NCBI GenBank assembly: GCA_963920765.1
Contig: OY987248.1
Span: 7,288,539-7,352,538 of the forward strand
From: Ulota crispa
Lineage: Eukaryota; Streptophyta; Bryopsida; Orthotrichales; Orthotrichaceae
Direction of reading: 5' to 3'
DNA: 64,000 nt
Below the pieces are notes generated by a model. That model had not been told where the DNA came from, ran no database searches, and saw nothing but the letters and a program-made list of their open reading frames with translations. Shown here one piece after another: positions 24,149 to 37,809 of the stretch (position 1 is its first letter; every line of letters starts with the position of its first letter). Both the position numbers and the translations under genes were made by a program.

Positions 24149-26114
24149 TTTTATAAAACCTCCACATTCTCTAGCTGATGTTGTACTAGTTCACCAAGGT
24201 CATACTATAATGATATTACATTAAAGTTTTTGTCAGTGAATAATCTAAAACTAGCATAATCGGCTATTTAACAAACATCCAAAGACAATATTGTCAGGTT
24301 GAGAGAAAGGCGCCTTGGGAACAAGCAGGATGTCTTGCTGCAATCGTCCGTCACTGACTAAAATCGTTGTAGGTTTTGATTTTCACTCTTCAAATCTTCA
24401 GTCTTCAGTCTTCCGTTGGCTTATCTTGTAACTGGCTGTAGGGATATAAGGGTCAAGGTAAGAATAGGAGCCCATTGGATACGGGACGAGTAGATCAGGA
24501 CAGCAGACACGAGCTGCCGTCTGTATGACGGGATTCTAAAATCAAATTCACGATCTGCTGGTCAAAATTCCAGATTGTGAGATCAAAGCAAGTCTTAACC
24601 ATATGAGTGATCAATCTTACTTTGTCATACGACAATAAATGGGGTTAAGTTTGGTTAAATTCAAACTGCTCGCAACAAGATTTATAAAATAGAATAGAAA
24701 TAAATTGACAAACGAGCTTTTAAAACCGGCTAGGAATAACAAAGTTACATTCCATACATATATAAAGAGTAAATCCAAAACATTCTTTTTGAAGTCTTCA
24801 TATTTTTAGATCTCCAAATTTTCATGTCTCCAAATTTTCATGTTTTAATAAAAACAATGGGAAAATCACAAATAACAAATCCTAGAAAGGCTGCAATCTT
24901 CTATCTAGTGCCACAGATGGTTTAAAGATCCAAATGCTATACGTAATAGCAATTTGAAAAGCTCTTCTAACCTTTTAACATCTATTCAAATTTCAACTCA
25001 ATCTAAACTATTATTCAAAAGTTATGTGGAATCAAAATAGAGGCTTTTCTTCCTCCTTGCAAACTAAGCACTGCCTTTTTGAACCTCTATAATTTTTGTT
25101 TTACACATTATCCATAGAAATGTAATATTAATTTAGAAAGATGATATCACTAGCTGCAACTTCTAAAATTTTCACTTCAAAATAAAATTCTATCCAAAAG
25201 TTCTAGTCAATCAAAGTGTGGGTTTCAATTTTTTAAATAACACCCAAATTCCCAACTTCTACTCACTATAACTTCTTTAATAAGACTCCAAATGGAATGA
25301 TTGAAGATAATTAAAAAAGTTATGATAACAAAATATCATTTTTATAAATTTGGAAAGAAAATTTCATACTATTCAAAAGTTGTAGCTCTTCAAAGTTTCA
25401 GCCTTCTCATAATAAAAAAGCGGCCATCTTCAATCATTTACACCTCCATAACTTTTTCTTCCAAGCTTCAAATCTTGAGTTTAAAAACTTTCTAGAAAGC
25501 TAAGACTAAGATGAAGTTTTCGTTTAAATCTTGTTACAAAATGATATATAAATTATAAGCTATAACTTGTCGAAGTCTCAGCTTTTTTTATAGTTTGGTT
25601 TTTTGACTCTAAAATTCAAACACTCATAGCTTTTGCATCACAACTCCAAATCAAACTTGCAAACTCATTTTGGAAAGATAATCACATAAGAAATAACAAT
25701 TTAAAATTTCAATTCAAAATCATATATACACAGAAAGTTCTCTCATATTAAAGTTTTGAGATTTCTTCTTTCTTTCCACCAACACTCATACACTAATTTC
25801 CAACAATTAAGGAATCTCTCCTCCTTAATTTTGACCCTATCCAAAGTAGAAAAGTAAGGCACATCAGCCCATGCTCCTTTCTATCTTAACCTCACTATAG
25901 ATGTCAAATCTTTTTTCCTTTTACACCATTTTCATACACTTTTAAATCTTTAGTATTTTTTATTCAAACAAAGGCAAAATATATGAGTCTTCCAAAACAT
26001 CTAAATAAACATATAAAAATAATTAAATTATAAAATAAACACCACTGTAAAATGACCATATGCCTTTGCAAGCATATAATAGCATCAAATGCTTGCCTTT
26101 AATTGCTAAATTGT
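24149..26114. other. CACTA interior, no gene; short GC-richer island
   Basis: Mostly AT-rich. A GC-richer island at ~24300-24560 (containing cgagctgccgtctgtatgac) stands out but shows no recognised gene or RNA. The rest has repeated short motifs such as caactcc..aaatc and tttcaattc, without coding character. Confidence 0.4.
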
Positions 26115-26356
26115 AGATTTGGTTGGTTGGAGAAGCGGTCATCTTTAGTCGCCTGCCGGTCCAGATTCAAATCTCATCGAACTCGTCGAGCGGTAATGAC
26201 GGCCTATGGCTTGGCAGCTACTGAAACAAAAATTTGGTCCAGCCAACCCGTTACCTATCCATCTGAGCTGTGCATGTGACAAGACCGCGTAATGCACTGG
26301 AATCTATAGCCACTGCGTTGTCACCAAACCGTGATCCTCACTAGGACCACCCTTTT
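26115..26356 (+). mobile_element. Possible tRNA-derived SINE
   Basis: A GC-richer block inside AT-rich DNA. TGGTTGGTTGG at ~26120 resembles a pol III A box, and ccagattcaaatctc at 26161-26175 resembles a B box (GWTCRANNC); the ~40-nt spacing fits a tRNA-like promoter. The block ends in a T run (ccctttttg) near 26353. No flanking duplication was established. Confidence 0.35.
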
Positions 26357-27077
26357 TGCTTCAATTGTTGATTTATTGAAATCAACACAAACATAAATAA
26401 ATAATGAGTATTTATAGGATGGAAGAAACTCCATCAAAATAACGTTTGGTATTCCACCTTCATTGCACATGTACTACATGTATTACATGTATACAAAAAA
26501 CCATTTTTAGCTTAAACATTCCTGAAATTCTGATAGGCAAATAATGAGACTTGAATAATGTATAAGACAATGCATGCTTCAATTTGTTTTAAAATTAAAT
26601 TTTGGCGATTCAAATACAGAAAAAATAAAACAAATAAAATTCGGGGTCATACTTTCACTTCTATTTTGCATAAACAGATGTACAAAAAGAGTTTTTACCA
26701 CTTGTGACTGCCATTAATGTCAATCATGTCTTCACAACCTACAAAAATATAAATAGAGATTTCGACGTCAATGCATGACGTATTTGAATGACTTTCTCTA
26801 CAACATATATGGAATATGAAGATACTATATCAGCTGCCATTTTTGAAACTGTCGTCCATTAGATAAAACAATATTTCTCCTCTATACTTTTGATATAGAG
26901 TGAAACAAATAATATTACTCTCCAATATATGCACTAAGCACATGTTAACAACATAGAGTACTAGAAATACTTTGTCAAAACCACTGTACATAATACTTTA
27001 TGTATTTAAAACATTTCTATTACTACAACACAATACATTGGACAGACCCTGTGAACTCTAACTAATTTGATTCTTCA

Positions 27078-27316
27078 CATAAAAACTATAAACTCCACAA
27101 ACTAAAAACATGTTCACACACCCCCTGGAGTTATGCTACTTCTCCATTGTTTTCTTAAAATTAAACCCTTCACAAATCATGGTCTCCTTCATTGTCTCAT
27201 AAAAACTATAAACTCCACAAACTAAAAACATGTTCACACACCCCCTGGAGTTATGCTACTTCTCCATTGTTTTCTTAAAATTAAACCCTTCACAAATCAT
27301 GGTCTCCTTCATTGTC
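27078..27316 (+). repeat. Exact tandem duplication, 119 identical bp, period 120
   Basis: 27078-27196 and 27198-27316 are identical base for base. The surrounding DNA is old and diverged, so this duplication is recent, or it is an assembly artefact. Confidence 0.95.
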
Positions 27317-28879
27317 AGACGAATTCACAGTACCTCCATAACTCCTACCCTTAAAATTCTTAGTCTCCACTCTATTTTCATTGCCACATGTTGCGCTGCA
27401 TGGAATAGTATATTTAAGTTTTAGAGGTCATCAAATCAAATGGAATGTTAGTAACAATTTATAGCACATTATAAAAATTTCATCAAAGACAATGCTTATT
27501 GAAATTGAAATGATACACATAAAAATGGACATTTGTGCATACTATTTGCTTTTTGCTGTTATTGCACGCAATATAGCTTGTCACCTGCGATTGAAAGCCA
27601 GAACTTGATATTGACGCCTTGCTTTTATGGGATTTTAGCATCTCAATTTCTATTTTCAGCCTTATGATGTACTCATCTTTTGGATTGTTTTTGCCTTTGC
27701 TTTTATCATAACTTACTTATATGCCATCCATGCTGCAATTATCTGAAGGTATCTTCCTCTCTTTGTAGTCTCTGCCTATTCCACTTTTGTCGGCCTGAAT
27801 AAAACATTTCCACTACATACTTACTTTTATGATTATAGTTAAAGATTAATAGGTCTTCTTCTCTCCACACCTTTGAAACTAGAAATTCATCCTCTGTTCT
27901 CACACACTCCACATAATGCACCCATACAATGGTATGCAATGGCATATTATTCTCCTAACTTTGACTGACAGCTCTCAATCATTATAATCCCATTTGTTTA
28001 GTAACAATGCAAAATTAATAAGAAGCATCAGAGCATGTGTAAAAACAACTAATATACACTCCTATATATAAACTTGAAGGACACACTCTGTTGTAATCCA
28101 ATGGTTTCTTCCATGTCCACATAGGCATATGTAGACATACTCTCTAAAAAGAAAAAAACCAAAAAAAAAAGGTTTTGAATAAGAATTTTGCATAGTTGTT
28201 AAGTTGTTAAAGTTTCCAAAACAAATATCTTAATAGCTTACCACAAGTAAAATACGTAGTAAACTAATATGTATTGATTTAATATCCAAAAAATCATTTC
28301 ATTCTAGCAAATTATGAATAAAAGCATATATTCTGTATCATTATCCTTTGCATGTTTTGTTACTTATTGAAAGAAATAACACCCTTCACAATTTTTACAA
28401 GTTCCGGCTTCCTAATCCAAAAAACATTTTGCAACTTTCCACATACAATTTCCGTTCACTGAAGACCTCAAACAGCTTCTAAGAACTCATTCCAAGGAAC
28501 CACAATTTAAAGCATATAGTGAAAACTCACAATAACCTCATATTTGATAACTCCCATATTCTGTTGCTTATACGGCAAAGTGTGAATACTATCTGCATGT
28601 CTTGCATCTGAGTTGTTTCCACCACATTGCAAATCATTGGATAGCAAAATTTTTGCAGTGCTTTATTGTTTTGATCTCAGACTTTGCATTTCCTTGTTAG
28701 ATCCTTGAGAAAACTTGTTCCTCTGCATTTCCTCTCTTGTATCATCCGGATCTGGTGATCTCCCCCATATTGAACAAAGTTTCTCTCTCACACCATGCAT
28801 GCCACTTGCTCTTGCTCTGCTTATAGTCCTCCGACAAGCATTGGTGTACCGACCCTGCTGAGATTTCTCCTCCGTTTGC

Positions 28880-29600
28880 TTATTGTATGCTAACTACTGC
28901 AAACAATGCCAGACATCGTTGCTAATGTGCAGCAGTTGTTCTCCATGGGCTTTGATCAACTTTATCAGTGCTGTCCTCTTCTTTGAAACTGCCTTGTCCA
29001 TTTAGCCCATGAGATGATCATCACTTAGCCGTCCAACATAGTGAAAACTTTCATCTAGCCTTTCCTTGAATGTTTGCATGTCTTCATAAGATTGATTTCT
29101 GATGTGGGTGCAGGAAGGGTCTAGTCTTACGGCTAACTTAGTAATTTCAGCTAGCCAGAATTTTCTAACTCCCCCAAATGGAATTCCATCCCTGTCTCCA
29201 AAGTAAAAGATTTGTTACCAAATTTTTCTCTTCTAGCTAATTTGTCCTCACAAGTGCAAAGATCAAGTTTGTGTTCCCTCCTTCCAATGGCTCCAGCTAT
29301 CTGAGCCAATCATTCCTCTCTCACGTACATGCTGCCCCTTCTTGCTGGTGATCTAGAGGACGTGCGGCTCTTGCTCTGCATGCACCGTCTCTTAAAATGG
29401 GGTGAACGAGAAGGAGATCTCCTATGCCATAGTGATGGAGATCTTTGACACACTGATGAATCATAGATCCTCTGCCTTGGAAATTGTTCAAGAAATGCTG
29501 TATTGTAATTTGGACGACGTGATGTACCCTTCTCTGGTAAGGTTCTACTGGACCAGTACTCTGCAATGCATAAAACTTTTACATATGAGTATGGAATAGG
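28880..29600 (+). other. Exon-like islands inside the CACTA, unidentified
   Basis: Two short stretches look more coding than their surroundings. One, near 28920-28975, reads VANVQQLFSMGFDQL. The other, 29402-29536, reads EKEISYAIVMEIFDTL followed by SALEIVQEMLYCNLDD and ends at a good donor (CTG|GTAAGG). They could be captured gene pieces. No upstream or downstream exon could be joined with confidence. Confidence 0.25.
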
Positions 29601-31538
29601 GAAAATAAAGTCATGGTATGTGATGCTACAAGTTATTTATATTCTCTGCAATCAACTAGAACAACCGTGCATAAAAATACATTATAGGCTATGAATTGAA
29701 TGAAAAATCATTGCAATGATTCCATTCATTCAAAAATGTTAATTTAGGTTGCAAACTTATGGAATGCTCATCTATCATTACAAATATTACAACTATGTTC
29801 ATGGCATACACAAGTGAAAGTATGCTCACTATCATCACAGTCGTAAGCTACAGACTTTCCATGGTAAGACTTCATCACCATCTGAGCACTATGGTCAAGC
29901 GGACGTTGTGAACAAGTTTCTTGGCTCTTTGACTACCTATAGAGTGAGGCTGAATGTCTTTGCTTAAGGCTTTCAATCATCGTATTCACATGAGAGCTCC
30001 GCACTCTAGAGTCATATTATTGATTCATAGGGGATGTATGAGCAATGGATGGTGATAGCCTCTGCCCTGATTTCCTCCCTTGTATTCCTACATCATAAAA
30101 CTTCATGTAGGCCATCTATAAGACAACAACGCAACCTAACATTACTCTTGCCATCAAAGAAAAGCATGGAATGTATAGAAAGCATCCGCATGCCTTATTT
30201 AAAACAAAAGGGAACTTCCAAAATGGTTGACAACTTGACACAGCCTTTAAAAACAACCCTTTAGCATGAAGAGTTGTCAAGGTTGCTCAAAGGTGATTAC
30301 AAATTTCCATTCTACTCCAAGAGCCCACCATATTCCTTGGATTTTGCTTATGTTTTCATAAGTTGGTAGGACACGTATTCATAAATAAATGCATTTACAT
30401 ATATGTGTCTAATACAGAAAGATTTAGAATTACACAAACATTCCAAGAAAGCACAAAAACTGATGAGAACACTTGCCTTACATGTGGCATGTATTTGTCA
30501 TTGACATATAATTAGAGTAAAAGTCTCCTAATCTTAAAAGCCATTTCAAAAGCATGATTGTTATTGAAGTGACAATTTCCGCCAAACTACGTTATGTGGC
30601 TATGCCCTTCTAATCTCTACATTATTGGATGGATGATTCAAAATTTTACATGTACTGATAATCATTTATAAACTAATACCATGTATAGACGGAATATTGT
30701 GAAGTTCAAAGGTTGCAAAAAATGACTTACAAGCTCTAATTCTCTCTTGCTGCATGGCGGAGTACCTCTCTGTTTCAAAGATGAAGCTATTCCTCCTACA
30801 TGTTTGGAATACCCATAATTGTCACGTTTTACCACATTCCCCTAGCACAATTCATGTTCTTGTACTGTTTTGGATGCATGCACTGAGTCCATTGAATATT
30901 GGTTGACTGGCTCTTTCTCCAACAAGTATACATGCAATGGTGGAATGACTTTGGCGGGAGATTCCATGGATTCATGCATAGCTTCTACTACATCATTTTC
31001 ACTCTTTGCATATAACAAGAATTTGTCAATGTTTAAGTAACATTAAATTACCAGAAGATTAATTTAACAATGACAAACCTCAATAGGTGCAATGCTGTTT
31101 ATTGTGCTAAATTTTTAAGTTTTGCTATCAAAAATGTTATACATCTATAAAGATTATGAACTTTATAGTGTTGAAATTGAGCATTGCATGTCATTAGAAC
31201 TTGCAATGATGTTACATAATTCAGCTCAAAGTAAGAGCCTTGTTACGGAATACAACCACGATGTAAGACATATGAAAAACTGCGCACATTACAAAAGCAT
31301 ACATGCAATTACTCTACAGTTATTTAGCAACATGAAGTGAGCAACAATACAGACCCATGAGCCGTTCAATCCTACAAGGAAATTATGCTTATGAAAAGCA
31401 TGAATTTCAAGACTATAACAACTTTTTTCAACGGAAACCTACGTTCATGAATTTTAACCATACTGGGAACCAAAAACCAATGCCGCTTTTGATTTGATTC
31501 AATTGTCGCATTGCACTACACAATGTAACAACATCACT

Positions 31539-32138
31539 TCAAACAAAATTGACCACTTTCCTGTTTGCAGCAACTAATATTATCTTCTTATTATGATGTT
31601 TATCCATCATGCATATGAATTCCAAATATAGCCTTGACTGTTCACTTGCCCTTGATTGAATTTTGGAGGATTCCATGGGGACAATTGTCCCTTGACATGC
31701 GTTTTCTGCCAACATTTGGTTGCCCCTATTGTGATCAGCTGCAACCACTGCTACAATGGTTTGACCACTCTCAGTAATGGGAGGATCATTGACTGACCTA
31801 ACTTGCTGTCCACAAGCGAGAGCATCTTCCTCCTTCTTCTTACAAAGGCTATCCACATCTGGTACCGCTTTGTCTATACGTCCAAGGACAGCATCTGCAT
31901 ATGATGCACGCAAAGTTTTAGTTTTTGGGTTGCCGGTGCTTGGAATTGGTGCTTTTGATGTCAATTTTGGTCAGCCTTGACCCCGCTTCGGAGTACCCTC
32001 TAGAACATTATTAGAATTGCATTGTCTTGCAACTAGGATTGCCATTGTACTTTTCTTCATTGTAGATGTTGTCATTGACGACTTCTTTCATGCAGTCCAT
32101 GGCTTTGGGAGATTTGCCTCCTTCAGGCGAGTAGCCAT
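31539..32138 (-). pseudogene. Unidentified reading-frame remnant in the CACTA
   Basis: Minus-strand frames with plausible coding composition: an open stretch from 31964 to 31539 (containing LRASYADAVLGRIDKAVPDV), preceded by further protein-like sequence (MDCMKEVVNDNIYNEEKYNG, near 32090-32030) after a possible acceptor (taatcag at ~32145). Stops or frame changes separate the parts. This might be what is left of the second (TNPA-like) gene of a CACTA element or of a captured gene. No homology is recognised. Confidence 0.3.
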
Positions 32139-33827
32139 GTCCTGATTACTAACATGGCACAAGTTAGTACACAAAGTAATATCCCACAAATATTAACAAT
32201 ATCATACGTAAAATACATGAAAATAGTATGCTGCATGACCATTGTAAGTGCATAGAAATTTGGCAACATACAGATTTTTTTTTACTTGATGTACTTGCAC
32301 AATAAGAAAGCCTTATGCTAATGAACATGGAAAGACAAGAAAATTTTCAATGCATGGGAAGCATTACTAAACATCAAATCTCGTGTGTCTAAAGCATTCC
32401 TAGAGAATGCAATTGTATACGTCTACAATACTAACTTCCTCTTGATTCCCATTGTTTTTTGAAAACCTAGTTATACATTTAGCATGTGTTGCATGTAATA
32501 AGAACATAGAGTGAGGTAGTTTGAGAGGTCAATATACTCTCTCACTGATTAACACAAACAGAGGGGGTTATAATTACTAGATCTACTTATGTTTTTACGG
32601 CATGGAAGCAATACTAACTAAGTGTGATATTCACTATTACCTTTGAGCCAACTCTCACCGTGTCTCCATTTGCAAAATTTGTACTTCACTATTGTCTTAC
32701 ATAAGGATGACACTACATTGCAGTTCATAGTATTTTTCAGAGAGCACTAAACATCATTCTCATTAACTTGGAGACTAGAATAGATTTTGATACTTTTGAA
32801 TATTGCATTTCTAGAGTATTGAGGACCAAGAATATTTGACTTCCCTTTTGTTCTTCACTGATTCTTCATGAGTATGATATAAAATCCAACAATCAGAAAC
32901 TATATCTTCCAAATACTTACTTCTAGTTAGGCTAAGAAAAAAGGCTAGTGTCTTTTTGGAAACATGCATTCACTACAGCTTGCAGCACATGTTCTTATAC
33001 ATTTGTATTCTCCTAAAGTCGTTAGAGAATTATGTAGACATTTCAAGAGTGAAGAATTGTGTGCAAAATCAACACTTTAGTATACCATGCCTTGAGTACA
33101 CTCTCTGAGTTGTACTCATCATCACTTTCCTTGCTTTGTCTACTGCCAAACATTAGCAAGTACTTTTTTTTTTTGACAAACGTACACTTACCTACAATTA
33201 TTTTCATTGTACATGTCTACGGAGTCTCTGCAAAAGACCTCCATGTATTCCTCATGCACAAACAACCTTTGCCGCCAAAGTACTTTCTAATACAATGGGT
33301 TCTTGAAACATACCTTCAATTTGCAGACTTTGATTCTGCTCCAAAGGAAGAAAGTAGAGGCAACACTGAAACCTGTCATCAAAGTTTGTTTGAGCGCCTG
33401 CATTGTTTAAGAAGGCATGACGCTGTGAAGCAAGGATGAAATCCTTGCGCCTATCACGTCTACTAAGGATGAGTTTCATCCATCCAAGGAGTTAGGGTTT
33501 TGATAAGGCACTGCATTCAAGAAGACGGAATGCAAACCTTGTTTTATATGACACGTAACGCGGTCTTGTTTTCAAAGCATTTTGCATTGTGTGCAAGATT
33601 ATGGAAGACTACTACTTTTTTTATACTCTTGCTGCCAGATCTTGGCACACGCATCATCACACTATGAAATGCAAAGGGAAGTGCATGCATATACGGGGAC
33701 CACAATTGGCCTTCATAATCTTCAAGACCATTTCCTCTTAGGCACGTGGAAAAGTAGCAGAACTATGCAGTAAGAGCTGTAACCTTACATGGCAAGTGCA
33801 TAAAGAGTTTTTGTTTTTCTGGAATAG

Positions 33828-35369
33828 AGTTGGAACCACAATCAACAGCTGCAACGTCGAGGCTGTTTTTCAATACAATTTGAATCTAATGGCTTCCATA
33901 TTGAATGTAAGTGCTTCCATCCAATTACATTGATGTGTGCAAAACGTAGTATGCCATGGCAGTTGATATTCCCAAGCTTAGAACTCTGTTCCTTTCAAAA
34001 AAAATTCCAATTTTGATGGTATATTTTTCCCTTTTTATCAACCCCAGGGTGTTGTGCAGAGCGATTTGTTTGATTGGATCCTTAGAGGAGGATTTGACAC
34101 CTCCATCACAACTCTAAAAGAGCAAGGTGCATAGAAGTTCCAAAAACAATTCATGCTTATAGATTTGGCATGCTCTCTGCAACTTGCAGTTGAGGTAACA
34201 AACGTCAATCTTAACTTCAAACATTTTTGTTGCTATTCATTTGAGCTTCAAATTACGCATATATGTATGAGCATAATTGCACAGAGCAGTTTTACAAACA
34301 ACTGGTGTGTAAACATAAATAAGATGTAATGAAGTGTCAATTTACTTTGTATTCAACTAGATCAATAACAATGTTGGTAAGGCAAAGGATTTTATAAATC
34401 ATTGAATTCAAATAAAAAGTAGGTTGGACTTTGAGGCCTCTGCAAGAACACAAACTCACTATATCCATCAAATTTCAAAAGCAATAGACAGGAATTTCTC
34501 TGAATATGAAAGTCACCCTAACAATGCATTGGTTGTTAATTTCATGACCGGCTTTAATTAAAAGTCACTGTTGCAAACCCAAATTTGTTATTACATATAA
34601 TTTTATTCCTTGTAATTCAATTCCTTTGTCTTATGTTTGTTGATATGACATCGATGAACTTCTAACACCATATTCATTAAATTGGGAAGAATGATACATT
34701 TAGGTACTTTTCATTTTTCCATTTTTGAGAGTATTTTGGTGATATAGAGTGAGTTTTATGGGGATTCTTTTGGTAATTGACATCATTGATGTAAGATCTT
34801 GAATAAATCTTCCAAAAACTCACTCTAAATCACCAAAGTACTCTTGAAAATGCAAGATTCAACAGTCTCAAAATGTATTATTTTGCCCAATTTCACAAAT
34901 ATGACGTTTTATGTGTAGGAGGTGATGGACTATTTAGTAATTTAACAGTGTTAGTTTTTACTCCTAGAGTGTCGCACCAATTTAGTATTGGGCTTGTATT
35001 TTACGAACATCATTACATAATATTGTGCTTTCTCTGACAATGCTCATATCCAACTGTTAATACACATGATTTTTTATATTACAAATAGGGAAATGAGCAT
35101 GAAGATTTGTAATGAAAAAGGATTTTATCAATTTTCAACCTTTTTTTACCACTCCCGTCTCTCAAGTGATGACCCAGACTGTGTTCTTATTCCTTATTTT
35201 TGGTTGGAGTGCATGTTAATAAGTTCTAGATACATGATTCATGGAATCAGAGTTGTATCTCACTATTGTGAACAATGAATTTGTGTCCAAGTAAAACAAT
35301 TGAATTTGCAGAAGGATCTACAGGAAGGTGTAATGCTCAAAGGGACTACCATTTCTTTGCAGTTGCCAA
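33828..35369 (+). pseudogene. Three phase-matched exons of an unidentified gene within the CACTA (captured gene or accessory gene)
   Basis: Exon a 33828-33906 (VEAVFQYNLNLMASILN), donor GTAAGT; exon b 34060-34194 (SDLFDWILRGGFDTSITTLK, then IDLACSLQLAVE), acceptor gttgtgcag, donor GTAACA; exon c 35312-35369 (KDLQEGVMLKGTTISLQLP), acceptor tttgcag, donor GTAAGT. The a-b and b-c junctions are both phase 0, which is unlikely by chance. Exon b has one in-frame TAG (near 34129), so the gene is probably dead. A possible earlier exon with acceptor tttgcag at 33326 reads LFERLHCLRRHDAVKQG. I do not recognise the protein. It lies upstream of the transposase on the same strand, a position where CACTA elements often carry host gene pieces. 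Confidence 0.5.
34722..34848. mobile_element. Small foldback element inside the CACTA
   Basis: The left arm (atttttgagagtattttggt, gatatagagtgagttttat) pairs with the inverted right arm (aaactcactctaaatcacca, aagtactcttgaaaat) with few mismatches. It is related to 13128-13247. Confidence 0.65.
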
Positions 35370-36021
35370 GTAAGTCTTCCTCTTGTGTCTTCAAACTATA
35401 ACATTTGGTAAGGATATGCAATTATATATGTCAAGTAAGCTGATTTTTCATAAAGATATTTGGAAACATAGTGTATTGTTGTTTGATGTTCTTCGATAAG
35501 TAGGAATACGCTATTTTCCAAAATTCATTTTAATTTGACTAATCTCTGCATTGGAAAGAATACTTTCTCGAAATAACAAGATTATTTTGTGAATACATTC
35601 AATGTGATTAATCACATGTGTAGATTTCTTTAGAAATCATTAATCCATATACTTCACTTTAAATGACATATACATTCTTCAGTACTAGAAATTCAGAAGT
35701 TTGGACACTCTTAGTTATTTCCCTAGTTACCAAATTCTGTCATCTCCAAAAAAGAATGAGTACTACCAGCTGATTAATTTTCTAAGAATTCTTCATGTAC
35801 TTTCCTGTTACATGTCACCAACGTGTAGGTTTTATATTTTTGAAAAACAGCAATGCAGAATATGTACTTGATTGCCTTTGTCCTACATAAAATTAAGAGT
35901 GCCACTCTGGATTGTGAAAAGCATAAGAGCGTTCAAAAGCTCATGTCCCCACATGAGATCCAGTACAACAATTTGTCAAAGTAGAGTACAATGATTTCAA
36001 ATTAAAAACATAACACCATAA

Positions 36022-36300
36022 TAGGTAAATTGGGAAAAATGGAGGTACCATGTTGTACCTCACCTCAATCCAAAATAGTCCCTTCAATTTGAATTGAGGA
36101 GGTCACCTCAAACCTAGCTAATGAACTTTGTCCAAAATTTCAGAAGTTAATGAACTTTTTGTCCAAAAAGAGCATATTTCTAGAAGATATATATCTCATT
36201 TCAGTGGAAAACAATCAACAAATTTCCAATAGAATGAATAGTGCATTCTTTAGAAAAAAGCCAGAAGTCCCACTTTGTATGATTTGGCCCAATTTACCTA
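36022..36300. mobile_element. TIR MITE, ~279 bp, inside the CACTA
   Basis: Perfect 13-bp inverted ends TAGGTAAATTGGG / CCCAATTTACCTA. The body also contains short self-complementary stretches. No clear target duplication was fixed. Confidence 0.6.
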
Positions 36301-37809
36301 ATACGGCGTTACATGCAGTTGAACTAAACAACTTCCTCTTTAAAATTCTTCTAGATATTCTTTATCTATTACTTTTTTATGTCCAATGTAGTTCGGCAGT
36401 TTGCTTGAATATGTGTTTATGAGTTTCTTTTATTTTTCTTTACATTACTGCTTGGATTATTGATTTGTATCATACATATTCCTGACAACAGTAACAGTAT
36501 CTGCATGGATTACTAAAAAATGAGTCAAACTAATTTGAGGACATATTATTGGCTACTTGGTTTTCTTCTTCTTATTTTGCCATTATGGTTGTTGTGCTTC
36601 AATTATCAATGCATTCAATTAGTAGGTTCCGTCACATACATAATTCACTAATAAGCATTTGAAATTACTAAATGTTGTAAGCCTGTCTTGAAGTACTGCA
36701 TTACTACTCAACCATTGAAATTGTTTCCTAGCAGTATTAATGTAACAGTAGAGATTAATTATTATCCTTTAGAGGACATGCAATTCATCATACATGGAAA
36801 ATTTAGCCATAATCCTGCAGCAAGCTTGTCATGTACACTAACTTTTTTAGCAATTGTATCATGAGTTACAAATTCTTTAGAAATAGTATCTCCATAATTG
36901 TGGTTAGCTTTTTATACATTCTTTGACATATAATGCCGTTCTCTGCGTTTTATCTAAACTAGCAGATACTTACAAGTTAAACAGTGAGTAGAAGAGTCCG
37001 TTGCTTTTGTAAGGCCCACGTATTTAGCCACTGCTGCTTTCTAGTGCAAAGAATTGTTGACTATGTAAAGATGTGGGTAATTGAAAGTGTTAAGTGATAA
37101 TAGTGATGGTATACACTTGTGACTATGGGAGATGCAGATATTAGGGAGTGAAAGTATGTGCTTATGTTTTTTGTTCACACTAGAATTTCTTTGTCTTTGA
37201 AGAATCTTTGTTATGCAACTTGGGGGCTGTCATGTTGCTGTACTAATAGTATGATTGATAAACAAACAACGGTGATAGAGGTGAACACCACCTGAATGGT
37301 GCTACAGTAGCCTATGGCAACTACAAATCTTTATTTTGAGTCTCACATAACACATTTTAGTGAGTTACATGCAATATCTGAAGATGGTGTGCTTCCATGC
37401 AGTCCATGTAGTAGTTGTTGTGGAAAGAGAAAGGAATTGATCTTGCATTACATAGACACTTAACTATGTCTATCAGAGTCTTTTATGCTTTCACAGTGTT
37501 AGGCTTGTGATAAAGCATGGAGATTTGGCTTCCAAGGCATGTCTCATGTCCTTGCATGTTCCATACTATAGTTTGTGTACTCACGCACTCATATTAAAAT
37601 AATGTTTTTGGTTTACATTCACTAACAATTGAACCGCTATTTTCCACCTCAGACCGACAGCACAATACGACATTTTCTGTACCTATCATTTCTGAGGATA
37701 ATTGTTTTGATACATCAGCAAGTAGGAACGCACCTGCCCTTTCTATAGAGCAAGCAACATGCGTTGAAGGCAGTGTTCAACATATCATATTGAGCGCTCA
37801 GTAGCAAAT

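Noticed and set aside
33252..33479. Minus-strand exon-like frame ending at a GTATGT donor
   Set aside because: The plus strand at the same place has a good acceptor and equally protein-like sequence in line with the following plus exons; neither is proven, so it is not listed as a gene.
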